This document shows, piece after piece, positions 26,504 to 35,887 of a stretch of DNA of 64,000 nt. The translations under genes were made by a program, and so were the position numbers. Positions within the stretch are counted from its first letter, which is position 1; each line of letters begins with the position of its first letter. Source of the DNA: Oxalobacteraceae bacterium UBA4003. GTDB lineage: Bacteria > Pseudomonadota > Gammaproteobacteria > Burkholderiales > Burkholderiaceae_D. The notes beneath the pieces were generated by a model. That model did not search any database and was not told where the DNA came from. It saw nothing but the letters and a program-made list of their open reading frames with translations. The stretch lies in the NCBI GenBank assembly GCA_002384815.1, contig DGBN01000065.1:66271-130270 (forward strand). Reading direction: 5' to 3'.

Positions 26504-29500
26504 TTACACCAGCACCCGTTCGATGCCGCCATTGTTGGCACGTGAGACATAGTCCGGCAACCAGTTCGGGCCCAGCAAATGCCTGGCCATTTCGACCACG
26601 ATGTAGTCGGCAGTGGTATCGGAATCATCGTTATAACGCGACAAACCTTGCAGGCATGATGGGCAGGACGTCAGAATCTTGACCTCGCCGGCAAAACCAT
26701 CCACGCGTAACTTATCTGCGCCCTTGGTCATTTCTTCTTCCTTGCGGAAACGCACTTGCGTTGAAATGTCTGGCCGCGTCACGGCCAAAGTGCCGGATTC
26801 GCCGCAGCATCTATCGTTTTTCTCGATCTTCTGGGAATCGACAGTCGTGATCAACGCATTTACCGTTTTCAACGGGTCCTGCAATTTCATTGGTGTATGA
26901 CAAGGGTCGTGATACATGTAACGCACGCCGTTCACGCCTTCCAGCTTCACGCCTTTTTCCATCAGATATTCGTGGATATCGATGATGCGGCAACCCGGGA
27001 AAATTTTCTCGAATTCATAACCCTGCAACTGGTCGTAGCAAGTGCCGCAAGAGACAATGACGGTTTTGATATCGAGGTAATTCAGTGTGTTCGCCATGCG
27101 ATGAAACAGCACACGATTATCGGTGATGATCTTCTCGGCCTTGTCGTAATTGCCGGTGCCGCGTTGCGGATAACCGCAGCACAGATAACCCGGTGGCAAG
27201 ACGGTTTGTACGCCGACATTCCACAACATCGCCTGCGTTGCCAGACCGACTTGCGAGAACAGGCGTTCGGAACCGCAACCCGGGAAGTAAAACACCGCTT
27301 CGGTATCCATCGTGGTGGTTTTCGGATCGCGGATGATAGGCACAACTTTATCGTCTTCGATATCCAGCAAGGCGCGCGCAGTTTTCTTCGGCAGGTTACC
27401 CGGCATCTTCTTGTTGATGAAGTGGATGACCTGTTCCTTGATAGCCGGCTTGCCGACCGTCGCACGTGGTGCCGAGGTTTGTTTCTTCGCGAATTTCTTG
27501 AAGAAATCATGCCCAAAACGCTGCGCCTTGTAACCCCAATCGATCATCACCTTGCGCGTCGCATTGATCGTGGCCGGATCGCTCGCATTCAGGAAGAACA
27601 TCGATGCCGTAGTGCCCGGATTGAACGATTTCTTATTCATCTTGCGTAGCAAATTACGCATATTCATCGACACATCGCCGAAGTCGATATCGACCGGGCA
27701 AGGCGCCAGGCACTTATGGCAAACCGTACAGTGATCAGCGACGTCTTCGAACTCTTCCCAATGCTTGATCGAGATACCGCGCCGTGTTTGTTCTTCGTAC
27801 AAAAAGGCTTCGACCAGCAAAGAGGTAGCAAGAATTTTGTTACGCGGCGAGTACAGCAAGTTTGCGCGTGGCACATGCGTCGCACATACCGGTTTGCATT
27901 TGCCGCAGCGCAGGCAATCCTTGACGCTGCTGGCAATCGCACCGATATCGCTTTGCTGCATGATCAGCGATTCGTGGCCCATCAAGCCGAACGATGGCGT
28001 GTAAGCATTGCGCAAATCTGCGCTCAGCTCCGGCGCATCCATCAGCTTGCCCTTGTTGAAGCGGCCTTCCGGATCGATGCGCTTTTTATATGAGCGGAAA
28101 TCAGCCAGTTCTTCCTTGGTCAGAAATTCCAGCTTGGTGATACCAATCCCGTGCTCGCCGGAAATCACACCGTTCAGCGAACGCGCCAGTTTCATGATGC
28201 GCGCCACTGCAGCGTGCGCATCCTGCAGCATCTGGTAGTGATCGGAATTGACCGGGATATTGGTATGCACATTGCCGTCGCCCGCATGCATGTGCAGCGC
28301 AACGAATACGCGGCCGCGCAACACCTGCTTGTGGATCGCGTTGGCTTCTTCAAGTATCAGGCGGAAGGCAGCACCGCTGAAAATCTGGCGCAGCGGAACA
28401 CGTGCTTCCGCTTTCCACGAAATGCGCACGGTTCTATCCTGTACCACGTCGAACAGTGTGGCATTCGGCTGCAAGATCAGACGTTCGTCGAATGCAGGCG
28501 CCAGCTTTTCCATGCCCAGCGCCAGCAGCTCATCTTTCGCATCGCGCAAAGGCTTGTCGAGATTGGTCAATACATACGACCAGCGTACCTGCGTCGCTGC
28601 GATCAGCTCTTCCGCCTGATGCACGCGATCTTCCAGCAATTCTGCATCTGGAATTTCCTCGCCTTCCGCATCGTCGCTTTTTCCCAGCGGTAGATTTTCC
28701 TTGGCGAAAAATGCACGCAATTCATCCAGGAACTGCAGCTTGTTGCGGATCGACAGTTCAATGTTGATGCGCTCGATGCCGTCCGAATACTCACCCATGC
28801 GGTCGAGCGGAATTACCACGTCTTCATTGATCTTGAAAGCGTTGGTATGTTTGGAAATCGCTGCGGTACGGGCTCTATCAAGCCAGAATTTCTTACGTGC
28901 TTCCGGACTGACGGCGATAAAGCCTTCGCCGACGCGCGTATTCGCCAGACGCACCACTTCCGACGCGGCTTGCGCCACGGCGTTTTCATCATCGCCAACA
29001 ATATCGCCGAACAAGGCCATCTTGGGCAGAGTGCCGCGCTTGGATTTGGTCGCATAACCGACTGCGCGCAGATAACGTTCGTCCAGATGCTCGAGGCCGG
29101 CGAGAATTGCCCCCCCCTTTTTGGTTTGATCGTCGAGGAAATCCTTGATCTCGACGATCGATGGAATCGCATCGCGCGAATGACCGAAAAACTCCAGGCA
29201 AACGGTGCGCGTATGCTTGGGCATCTTGTGCAAAATCCAGCGCGCCGATGTGATCAGCCCATCGCAACCTTCTTTTTGCACGCCCGGCAAACCGGACAGG
29301 AATTTATCGGTCACGTCCTTGCCCAGCCCTTCCTTGCGGAAGGTGCGGCCGACGATTTCCAGCGTTTCGGTTTTGAAGGGCTGATTGACGCGCCCCTTCT
29401 CGCCCGGATGCGTCCATTCCAGCTTGAACTTCGCCACCGGTGCATCGTGAATCTTGCCGAGATTGTGCTCCAGACGTGTGACTTCCAGCCAGTCGCCGTT

Positions 29501-30502
29501 CGGATCGACCATCCTCCAGCTTGCCAGATTGTCGAGCGCAGTGCCCCACAAGACAGCCTTCTTGCCACCGGCATTCATCGCGATATTGCCGCCTATGCAC
29601 GACGCTTCAGCAGAGGTTGGATCGACAGCGAATACGAAACCGGCTTTTTCTGCCGCATCGGACACGCGTTTGGTGACCACGCCTGCGCCAGAGTAAATCG
29701 TCGCATATTCGCGGTCTACGCCGGGCAACATCGTCATTTCGACGGCGCCCAGCGCTTCCAGCTTTTCGGTATTGATGACAGCCGACATCGGCGTCAGCGG
29801 AATCGCGCCGCCGGTATAACCGGTACCGCCACCGCGTGGAATGATGGTCAGGCCAAGCTCGATACAGCCCTTGACCAGACCTGCCATTTCATCTTCGCCA
29901 TCCGGCGTCAAGACGACGAACGGGTATTCGACGCGCCAGTCGGTGGCGTCGGTCACATGCGACACGCGCGACAGGCCATCGAACTTGATGTTGTCTTTTG
30001 CCGTATAGCGACCCAGTACCTTGTTGGTGCGCTTGCGCAAATCATAGGTATTACGGAATTCTTCGCCGAAGTCTGCAACCGCTTTACACGCAGCTTGCAC
30101 CAGCGCTTCAACGGCTTCCGCTCGGTGTTCTGCATTGGCATCGCCTGAAACAGCCAGATCGTTCTTGCGCCGTTTGTCGATTTCTGCCAGACGGTGATTC
30201 AGCGCTTCGATCAGGGCTTGACGGCGCTTGGGATTATCCAGCAGATCGTCCTGCAAATAAGGATTGCGCTGCACCACCCAGATATCGCCCAGCACTTCAT
30301 ACAGCATGCGGGCCGAACGACCGGTCTGGCGCTCGGAGCGCAACTCGGAGAGCAGGTTCCACGCATCTGCGCCCAACAGGCGCATGACGATTTCTCGGTC
30401 GGAAAACGAAGTGTAGTTATAGGGGATTTCGCGCAAACGCGTAGGCAAAGCGCCGCCGGGCGCATCGGCTAGAAGATTCTGGATTTGTACGGGTGCGTTC
30501 AT
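26504..30502 (-). CDS. Giant FAD-linked dehydrogenase fused to Fe-S/CCG domains
   Basis: About 1332 residues from MNAPVQIQNLLADAP; an ATG 78 bases upstream is less likely. The N-terminal region of about 150 residues is family-specific (DUF3683-like). The FAD-binding PCMH domain follows, with the flavin motif RGGGTGYTGGAIPL, then a FAD-oxidase C-terminal domain (HMHAGDGNVHTNIPV, GEHGIGITKLEF). Next are two 4Fe-4S motifs (CLRCGKCKPVC, CTVCHKCLAPCP) and two CCG domains (CCGYPQRG, CCGESGTLA, SCPSCLQG). This is a D-2-hydroxyacid (lactate, glycolate or 2-hydroxyglutarate) dehydrogenase and its electron-transfer subunit in one chain, probably feeding electrons to the quinone pool. The substrate is not determined. 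Confidence 0.9.
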   Translation of the reverse strand: MNAPVQIQNLLADAPGGALPTRLREIPYNYTSFSDREIVMRLLGADAWNLLSELRSERQTGRSARMLYEVLGDIWVVQRNPYLQDDLLDNPKRRQALIEALNHRLAEIDKRRKNDLAVSGDANAEHRAEAVEALVQAACKAVADFGEEFRNTYDLRKRTNKVLGRYTAKDNIKFDGLSRVSHVTDATDWRVEYPFVVLTPDGEDEMAGLVKGCIELGLTIIPRGGGTGYTGGAIPLTPMSAVINTEKLEALGAVEMTMLPGVDREYATIYSGAGVVTKRVSDAAEKAGFVFAVDPTSAEASCIGGNIAMNAGGKKAVLWGTALDNLASWRMVDPNGDWLEVTRLEHNLGKIHDAPVAKFKLEWTHPGEKGRVNQPFKTETLEIVGRTFRKEGLGKDVTDKFLSGLPGVQKEGCDGLITSARWILHKMPKHTRTVCLEFFGHSRDAIPSIVEIKDFLDDQTKKGGAILAGLEHLDERYLRAVGYATKSKRGTLPKMALFGDIVGDDENAVAQAASEVVRLANTRVGEGFIAVSPEARKKFWLDRARTAAISKHTNAFKINEDVVIPLDRMGEYSDGIERINIELSIRNKLQFLDELRAFFAKENLPLGKSDDAEGEEIPDAELLEDRVHQAEELIAATQVRWSYVLTNLDKPLRDAKDELLALGMEKLAPAFDERLILQPNATLFDVVQDRTVRISWKAEARVPLRQIFSGAAFRLILEEANAIHKQVLRGRVFVALHMHAGDGNVHTNIPVNSDHYQMLQDAHAAVARIMKLARSLNGVISGEHGIGITKLEFLTKEELADFRSYKKRIDPEGRFNKGKLMDAPELSADLRNAYTPSFGLMGHESLIMQQSDIGAIASSVKDCLRCGKCKPVCATHVPRANLLYSPRNKILATSLLVEAFLYEEQTRRGISIKHWEEFEDVADHCTVCHKCLAPCPVDIDFGDVSMNMRNLLRKMNKKSFNPGTTASMFFLNASDPATINATRKVMIDWGYKAQRFGHDFFKKFAKKQTSAPRATVGKPAIKEQVIHFINKKMPGNLPKKTARALLDIEDDKVVPIIRDPKTTTMDTEAVFYFPGCGSERLFSQVGLATQAMLWNVGVQTVLPPGYLCCGYPQRGTGNYDKAEKIITDNRVLFHRMANTLNYLDIKTVIVSCGTCYDQLQGYEFEKIFPGCRIIDIHEYLMEKGVKLEGVNGVRYMYHDPCHTPMKLQDPLKTVNALITTVDSQKIEKNDRCCGESGTLAVTRPDISTQVRFRKEEEMTKGADKLRVDGFAGEVKILTSCPSCLQGLSRYNDDSDTTADYIVVEMARHLLGPNWLPDYVSRANNGGIERVLV

Positions 30503-30628
30503 CAGTGGGTCGATTGCATTCACGCTAAATACGCATTTTAGCTGATTGCAGTGCAACACGCCCGCATTGCATGCGGCCAAAACAGTCTGCGGAACACCGT
30601 TTTTTCAAACTCTGCGACGAGAAAACCA

Positions 30629-30653
30629 GGTTCCCCGCAAAAGATGGGGAATC
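30629..30653. terminator. Possible terminator after YqaA-like gene
   Basis: GGTTCCCC (30629-30636) and GGGGAATC (30646-30653) form an 8-bp stem with one G-T pair around a 9-base loop, touching the stop codon of the YqaA-like gene. The T-run on the minus strand is short (TTTT), so this is a weak candidate. Confidence 0.4.
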
Positions 30654-31140
30654 AAAACAAACGAATCAGATATTGCCAAAAGCCATCCGGCACGTACAAC
30701 AGCAACCAGGTTATCGTCACATAACGCAGAAATTTCCCGATTGCCATATACGCGACACTGGGCCAGAACGGCAGCTTCAGCCACCCTGCCAGCAGGCAGA
30801 TTGGATCACCTATGACCGGCAGCCAGGCCAGCAGCATGGTTTTGGCGCCGAAACGCTGCAACCAGCTGAACCAGCGCGTCTGCCGCTCCTTTGCAAAAAT
30901 CTGCTTCGCACCCACGCCCATCCAGTAATTAATCACGCCACCCAGGGTATTGCCGATGGTCGCGACCAATATCGTCGGCCAGAACAAAGCCGCATTAGCC
31001 TTGACGATGGCAAAAACCGCCGGCTCGGAACCCATAGGCAATAAGGTCGCCGATACCAGACTGATGATAAACACCGAAAACAGACCGACCTCAGGCACAG
31101 CCAGAGCCGTCAACAACCATTGCACGCAGGCTTCAATCAT
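30652..31140 (-). CDS. YqaA family membrane protein
   Basis: A 162-residue polytopic protein related to the YqaA/DedA (SNARE-associated) group. It has hydrophobic segments from residue 15 (VPEVGLFSVFIISLVSATLLP), a central GNTLGGVINYWMG, the conserved RFGAKTMLLAWLPVIGDPICLLAGWL, and a C-terminal membrane segment. DedA-superfamily members have been linked to lipid-carrier flipping and membrane potential, but a function for YqaA is not established. It is transcribed away from ilvA. Confidence 0.85.
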   Translation of the reverse strand: MIEACVQWLLTALAVPEVGLFSVFIISLVSATLLPMGSEPAVFAIVKANAALFWPTILVATIGNTLGGVINYWMGVGAKQIFAKERQTRWFSWLQRFGAKTMLLAWLPVIGDPICLLAGWLKLPFWPSVAYMAIGKFLRYVTITWLLLYVPDGFWQYLIRLF

Positions 31141-31239
31141 GTTTTCGCTGAAGTGAATGTTTCAAATCGGATATCCCGGTCAGTGATCGCGCTTTAAGAA
31201 GAAAGCTGAAGGAATGCGGCATCACAAAAAGCCGTCCAT

Positions 31240-31245
31240 TATAAT
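31240..31245 (+). promoter_or_regulatory. Candidate -10 box for ilvA
   Basis: A perfect TATAAT lies 57 bases before the preferred ilvA start. No good -35 is visible at 16-18 bases upstream, so it may need an activator. Confidence 0.35.
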
Positions 31246-31301
31246 GAGCTGCTGCACAAGCTCGTTTCAAATTCATGACTGTGCCAATCACATTGATCTC
31301 T

Positions 31302-32825
31302 ATGACTACCGACTACCTGAAGAAAATCCTCACCGCGCGCGTTTATGACGTTGCCGTGGAATCCCCACTTGAACTGGCTCCCACGCTGTCGCAGCGTTTC
31401 GGCAACCAGATTTATTTCAAGCGTGAAGATATTCAAAGCGTATTCAGTTTCAAGCTGCGCGGCGCCTACAACAAGATGGCCAATCTGCCACCGGCACAAA
31501 TGAAGCGCGGCGTGATTTGCGCCTCGGCCGGCAATCATGCGCAAGGCGTTGCCCTGTCTGCTGCCAGACTCGGCTGTCGTGCCGTGATCGTGATGCCAAC
31601 CACCACGCCTTCTCTCAAGATCGATGCAGTGAAAGCGCGCGGCGGCGAAGTCGTGCTGTTCGGCGACTCCTACTCGGATGCCTACCAGCATGCACTGACA
31701 CTGGAGAAAAAACTCAAGCTGACTTTCGTTCATCCGTTCGACGATCCGGACGTCATCGCCGGCCAGGGCACGATAGCCATGGAAATCCTGCGCCAGCATT
31801 CAGGGCCTATCCATGCAATTTTCGTTCCCATAGGCGGCGGCGGCCTGATCGCCGGTGTTGCCGCCTACGTCAAGGCGGTGCGACCGGAGATCAAGATCAT
31901 CGGCGTGCAAACCGTGGATTCCGATGCGATGGCGCGCAGCCTGAAAGTCGGACGTCGCGTGACGATGACAGACGTCGGCCTGTTCGCGGACGGCACTGCC
32001 GTCAAACTGGTCGGAGAAGAAACCTTCCGTCTGGCCAAGCTGTATGTGGACGACATCATTCTGGTCAGCACCGATGAAGTGTGCAGCGCCATCAAGGACG
32101 TTTTTCAGGATACACGCAGCATTCTGGAACCTTCCGGTGCGCTCTCCATCGCTGGAGCAAAGGCGTATATCGAACGAGCGCAGGCAGACAAGAAGCCGCT
32201 CAAGAATGAAACTCTGGTCACCATCACCAGTGGTGCCAACATGAACTTCGACCGCCTCCGCTTTGTCGCTGAAATGGCCGATGTCGGTGCTGCGCGCGAA
32301 GGTGTGTTTGCCGTCACCATTCCCGAAGAACGCGGCAGCTTCAAACGCTTCTGCGAACTGGTCGGCCCGCGCAACGTGACCGAATTCAACTATCGTCTTA
32401 GCGATGCCATGCAGGCACACATCTTCGTCGGCCTGCAAATCACCGATCGCGACGAAGCAGGCAAGATCGCAAAGCGTTTCGAGAAACACGGATTCAAGAC
32501 ACTGGATCTGACGCATGACGAACTTGCCAAAGGACATATCCGTCATCTGGTCGGCGGCAAGAGCGATCTGACCCAGAATGAACTGCTGTATCGCTTTGAA
32601 TTTCCGGAACGCCCCGGTGCTCTGATCAGCTTCCTCGACAGCGTGGCACCGCACTGGAATATCAGCCTGTTCCACTACCGCAACGAAGGTGGCGATGTCA
32701 GCCGCATTCTGGTCGGCATACAAGTGCCGAAAAAAGAGATGAAAGCCTTCCGCGCTTCGCTTGCCGGATTGGGCTATCGTCATTGGGATGAAACCGACAA
32801 TCCCGTCTACAAGCTGTTTCTGTAA
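31302..32825 (+). CDS. ilvA: Threonine ammonia-lyase, biosynthetic
   Basis: A 507-residue PLP enzyme from MTTDYLKKILTARVYDVA; a start 27 bases earlier is also open. It deaminates threonine to 2-oxobutanoate, the first step to isoleucine. The PLP lysine is K51 (FSFKLRGAYNK), and the phosphate-binding loop is GGGGLIAG. Residues from about 330 form two ACT-like regulatory subdomains (EERGSFKRFCELVG, FEFPERPGALISFLDSV), as expected for the isoleucine-inhibited biosynthetic form. The long form distinguishes it from catabolic TdcB. Confidence 0.94.
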   Translation: MTTDYLKKILTARVYDVAVESPLELAPTLSQRFGNQIYFKREDIQSVFSFKLRGAYNKMANLPPAQMKRGVICASAGNHAQGVALSAARLGCRAVIVMPTTTPSLKIDAVKARGGEVVLFGDSYSDAYQHALTLEKKLKLTFVHPFDDPDVIAGQGTIAMEILRQHSGPIHAIFVPIGGGGLIAGVAAYVKAVRPEIKIIGVQTVDSDAMARSLKVGRRVTMTDVGLFADGTAVKLVGEETFRLAKLYVDDIILVSTDEVCSAIKDVFQDTRSILEPSGALSIAGAKAYIERAQADKKPLKNETLVTITSGANMNFDRLRFVAEMADVGAAREGVFAVTIPEERGSFKRFCELVGPRNVTEFNYRLSDAMQAHIFVGLQITDRDEAGKIAKRFEKHGFKTLDLTHDELAKGHIRHLVGGKSDLTQNELLYRFEFPERPGALISFLDSVAPHWNISLFHYRNEGGDVSRILVGIQVPKKEMKAFRASLAGLGYRHWDETDNPVYKLFL

Positions 32826-32835
32826 AATCTGCACC

Positions 32836-33675
32836 ATGACTTCACCATTCAAACCAGATGAATCACCGCTAGGCAGACCAACGACTTACCAGGCGCATTA
32901 CGATCCGTCCTTGCTGTTTTCAATCCCGCGTCAGTACAAGCGCGATGAAATCGGCTTGTCCGGCACTCTGCCGTTTTTCGGCGTCGATATCTGGAACGCG
33001 TATGAAATGTCATGGCTGAATATGCGCGGGAAGCCGCAAGTGGCGATGGCAAAAATCATCGTGCCGGCTGATTCGCCCAACATTATCGAATCCAAATCGT
33101 TCAAGCTGTATCTGAATTCACTGAATCAAACCAAGCTGGGCGGCACCGATGCCTTGCTGGAATTGCTGCGCGAAGATCTGGCAAACGGCTTTGGCGCACC
33201 GGTGCAAGTCACGCTGACGATGCCGGAGAATTTTGCCAGAGTGCCCATGGGTGAACTGGACGGCCTGCTGCTGGACAGGCTGGATATCGAGATGCACGAA
33301 TACTCACCCGATCCTTCGCTGCTGCGAGCTGCATGCGACGAAGCTGTCATCGAGGAAACACTGGTGTCGCATCTGCTGAAATCGAATTGCCTGGTTACTG
33401 GTCAGCCGGATTGGGCCAGCGTGCAGATTCAATACATCGGCGGCGCGATTGATCAGGCCGGGCTGTTGCAATACCTGATCGGGTTTCGCGAACACAATGA
33501 ATTTCACGAGCAATGTGTGGAGCGCATCTTCATGGACATCATGCGCCAATGCAAACCGCAAAAACTGGCAGTCTATGCACGCTATACACGGCGCGGCGGG
33601 CTCGACATCAATCCGTGGCGCAGCAATTTCAGTACCGGTACAGCGCCATCCAACGCACGCAATGCCCGTCAGTAA
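32836..33675 (+). CDS. queF: NADPH-dependent 7-cyano-7-deazaguanine reductase
   Basis: A 279-residue QueF of the long, E. coli-like bimodular type, reducing preQ0 to preQ1 in queuosine synthesis. The start MTSPFKPDESPLG is chosen because it matches the family N-terminus; an open frame extends 75 bases further into ilvA. The ESKSFKLYLNSLNQTK segment (85-100) is the NADPH/substrate motif, and C185 in SNCLVTGQPDW is the nucleophile that forms the thioimide. It begins 10 bases after ilvA. Confidence 0.93.
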   Translation: MTSPFKPDESPLGRPTTYQAHYDPSLLFSIPRQYKRDEIGLSGTLPFFGVDIWNAYEMSWLNMRGKPQVAMAKIIVPADSPNIIESKSFKLYLNSLNQTKLGGTDALLELLREDLANGFGAPVQVTLTMPENFARVPMGELDGLLLDRLDIEMHEYSPDPSLLRAACDEAVIEETLVSHLLKSNCLVTGQPDWASVQIQYIGGAIDQAGLLQYLIGFREHNEFHEQCVERIFMDIMRQCKPQKLAVYARYTRRGGLDINPWRSNFSTGTAPSNARNARQ

Positions 33676-33808
33676 ATCCGCTTGCGATTGACCACTGCCT
33701 GCTGCAACTTCCCCGTTCATTTCCCACTCTATACAAACGGATAGCACGAGAACGTTGTTTTCCAGATTGAAACACCGTTTTTTAGTAAAACTAGGCCTGC
33801 GCGCACTA

Positions 33809-33814
33809 TATAAT
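33809..33814 (+). promoter_or_regulatory. Candidate -10 box of left pigment operon
   Basis: A perfect TATAAT lies 39 bases before the ACP start codon in the 177-base gap after queF. A TTGAAA at 33767-33772 is too far upstream (36-base spacing) to pair with it. If this is the promoter, the weak -35 suggests activation by an unknown regulator. Confidence 0.4.
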
Positions 33815-33852
33815 CAGCGCCGATCAAAAACATATCAGAAACCATTAATAAT

Positions 33853-34143
33853 ATGTCAAACCCAACCAGCACCACGCCCGCCTCCAACGAGGCTTTCACT
33901 CAAGAAGTGACCGAACTGATCGTCCACGCGCTTAATCTCGATGTCGACGCGGCAAGCATCGATCCGGATGACAAACTTTACGGCAGCGGACTCGGACTCG
34001 ACTCGATCGACATCCTGGAAGTAGCGCTCGTGGTATCAAAAAATTACGGCATTCAGTTACGCGCCGACCATGAAGACAATGAAAAAATCTTCAGCTCACT
34101 GCGCTCGCTATCCGATTATATTGCGGCCAACAAGACGCAATAA
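33853..34143 (+). CDS. Acyl carrier protein of aryl polyene pathway
   Basis: A 96-residue ACP with the phosphopantetheine site GLGLDSIDILE (Ser51). It would carry the growing aryl polyene chain between ligase, ketosynthase, reductase and dehydratases. It is the first gene of the plus-strand pigment operon and the only ACP I can find in the cluster, whereas E. coli-type APE clusters have two (apeE, apeF). The N-terminus is Ser/Thr-rich and slightly long for an ACP. Confidence 0.92.
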   Translation: MSNPTSTTPASNEAFTQEVTELIVHALNLDVDAASIDPDDKLYGSGLGLDSIDILEVALVVSKNYGIQLRADHEDNEKIFSSLRSLSDYIAANKTQ

Positions 34144-34148
34144 ATCGC

Positions 34149-35600
34149 ATGCCGTGCATCGCTTGCGCTGAAACCACAGGATGCGTGCCATTGACCTCAT
34201 CGATTCCCTCACTGATTCCATTACTCAGTCACACCTCTCCTGACCGGATCGTCGCCTGGCGCGACGGCATCGCGGTCACAGCGGCGCAATTTCTCAGTGA
34301 TGTTGAAAAACTGGTGACGATGTTGCCAGCAAGCCAGCATATCCTCAACGATTGCCACGACCGTTATCATTTTCTCGTGGCACTGTCTGCAATCCTGGCG
34401 GCAAGAAAAGTCAATTTACTGCCAGCGACACGGACCGCAGAAACCATCCGCCAGCTATTAAGCTTTGCGCCGGATGCCGGATGTCTTACCGATCAGCCGG
34501 ATTGCGTAATCGCATTGCCTCAAACTGCTTATCCCTCGCCTGCCTTTTTTGAACAGACAGGCAGCGACAGCTTGCATGCATTCAATATTCCGCAGATCGA
34601 AGAAGATCGCCTGGTTGCTTATGTGTTTACCTCGGGGTCAACCGGCTTGCCGATCGCGCACCGCAAAACATGGGCTACGCTGGTACGCAATGTGCAAATG
34701 GAGGCAAGGCAGCTCGGGCTGGAAGCAGGCGTGAACTATAGCGTGGTGGGCACAGTACCGGCGCAACACATGTACGGTTTTGAATCGACTGTGCTGATGC
34801 CGCTGGCAAACGGTTTTTCATTGACCAGTGCGCAATCGTTTTATCCGGCTGACATCTGCAATTCTCTTGCGCAGGTACCTGAGCCGCGCGTATTGATCAC
34901 CACGCCGGTTCACTTGCGTTCGCTGCTCGGCTCAGAACTGCCACTACCAAAAATTGAAGTCATGGTATCGGCTACCGCGCCGCTGTCACCGCAACTGGCA
35001 CAGCAGGCCGAGCAGGCCTTCCATGCACCGCTGCTGGAAATCTACGGCAGCACCGAAACCGGCCAGATCGCTACCAGGCAAGCTGCGCTCACACCGGAAT
35101 GGATGCTGTTTCCAACCTTGACGATGGCGCAGCGCCCGCAGCAGGATGAGAGCGACCAGCGCATGTGGATTTCTGGTGGTCATGTCGAAACACCGATGCC
35201 AATGAACGACACCATCGAGATCACCAGCAACGGAAAATTCCTGCTGCATGGACGCATCAGCGACCTGATTAATATTGCCGGCAAACGCAGTTCACTCGCA
35301 TATCTGAATCATCATCTGAATGCGATCCCCGGCATTGTCGATGGCGCCTTCTTCATGCCGCCGGAAAAAATCTCTGGCGAAGTCACACGACTCACGGCCT
35401 TTGTCGTCGCCCCCACACTGGAAGTCAGCGACATCATCGCCGCACTGCGCGAGAAGATAGATCCTGCCTTCATGCCGCGTCCCTTGTACAAGGTGGACAG
35501 TCTGCCGCGTAACGCAACCGGCAAGCTGCCGCATGCCGCGCTGGCTGAACTCATGAACCAGTTGTGCAGCGAGCACTCTCCCTCTGAACACAAGCCATGA
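34149..35600 (+). CDS. AMP-dependent acyl/aryl ligase, ApeH/XanA2-like
   Basis: A member of the adenylate-forming superfamily, 483 residues from ATG or 469 from a TTG at 34191 that has AGGA upstream. Motifs are VFTSGSTGLPIAHRKTW (ATP phosphate loop), LEIYGSTETGQIATR, GRISDLINIAGKR, and the C-terminal catalytic lysine in RNATGKLPHAAL. In APE and xanthomonadin clusters this enzyme activates the hydroxybenzoate starter and loads it on the ACP. The chorismatase in the same locus supports that role. It ends 4 bases inside the next gene (ATGA). Confidence 0.88.
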   Translation: MPCIACAETTGCVPLTSSIPSLIPLLSHTSPDRIVAWRDGIAVTAAQFLSDVEKLVTMLPASQHILNDCHDRYHFLVALSAILAARKVNLLPATRTAETIRQLLSFAPDAGCLTDQPDCVIALPQTAYPSPAFFEQTGSDSLHAFNIPQIEEDRLVAYVFTSGSTGLPIAHRKTWATLVRNVQMEARQLGLEAGVNYSVVGTVPAQHMYGFESTVLMPLANGFSLTSAQSFYPADICNSLAQVPEPRVLITTPVHLRSLLGSELPLPKIEVMVSATAPLSPQLAQQAEQAFHAPLLEIYGSTETGQIATRQAALTPEWMLFPTLTMAQRPQQDESDQRMWISGGHVETPMPMNDTIEITSNGKFLLHGRISDLINIAGKRSSLAYLNHHLNAIPGIVDGAFFMPPEKISGEVTRLTAFVVAPTLEVSDIIAALREKIDPAFMPRPLYKVDSLPRNATGKLPHAALAELMNQLCSEHSPSEHKP

Positions 35601-35887
35601 ACACCTTATCGTTTTATATTCCACCTGACCATCCTGCCTTTGCCGGGCATTTCCCCGGCATGCCGATTACGCCTGGTGTGGTCCTGCTCGATGAAGTTCT
35701 GCATGCCATTGCAGTCGCGCAAAAGATCGATCTGAAAAAATGCAAGATCGGCAACGTCAAATTCCTGAACCCGGTTTTGCCGGACTCAGAACTGACACTG
35801 CATTACGAACCGACTCCCAATGGCAGCATTCAGTTCATCATCAAACAGGGTGAGCGCGTCGCGGTCACAGGAGCTTTCAATGCGTAA
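35597..35887 (+). CDS. apeI: ApeI-like 3-hydroxyacyl-ACP dehydratase
   Basis: A 96-residue single hotdog-fold protein. PPDHPAFAGHFPGMPITPGVVLLDE (10-34) is the FabZ/FabA-type active-site region with catalytic His18. It would remove water from the 3-hydroxyacyl-ACP after ketoreduction, giving the trans double bond of the polyene. It is shorter than FabZ (about 150), as is usual for the ApeI group. Its frame overlaps the AMP-ligase by 4 bases and the LolA-like gene by 8. Confidence 0.88.
   Translation: MNTLSFYIPPDHPAFAGHFPGMPITPGVVLLDEVLHAIAVAQKIDLKKCKIGNVKFLNPVLPDSELTLHYEPTPNGSIQFIIKQGERVAVTGAFNA

Noticed and set aside
28847..30148. 433-residue plus-strand open frame
   Set aside because: It lies entirely antisense to the giant FAD/Fe-S gene, is rich in His/Arg/Gln without family motifs, and is a mirror artefact of codon bias.
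33767..33814. TTGAAA/TATAAT as a promoter pair ahead of the ACP gene
   Set aside because: The spacing is 36 bases, so the two boxes cannot belong to one sigma-70 promoter; only the -10 is kept as a weak candidate.
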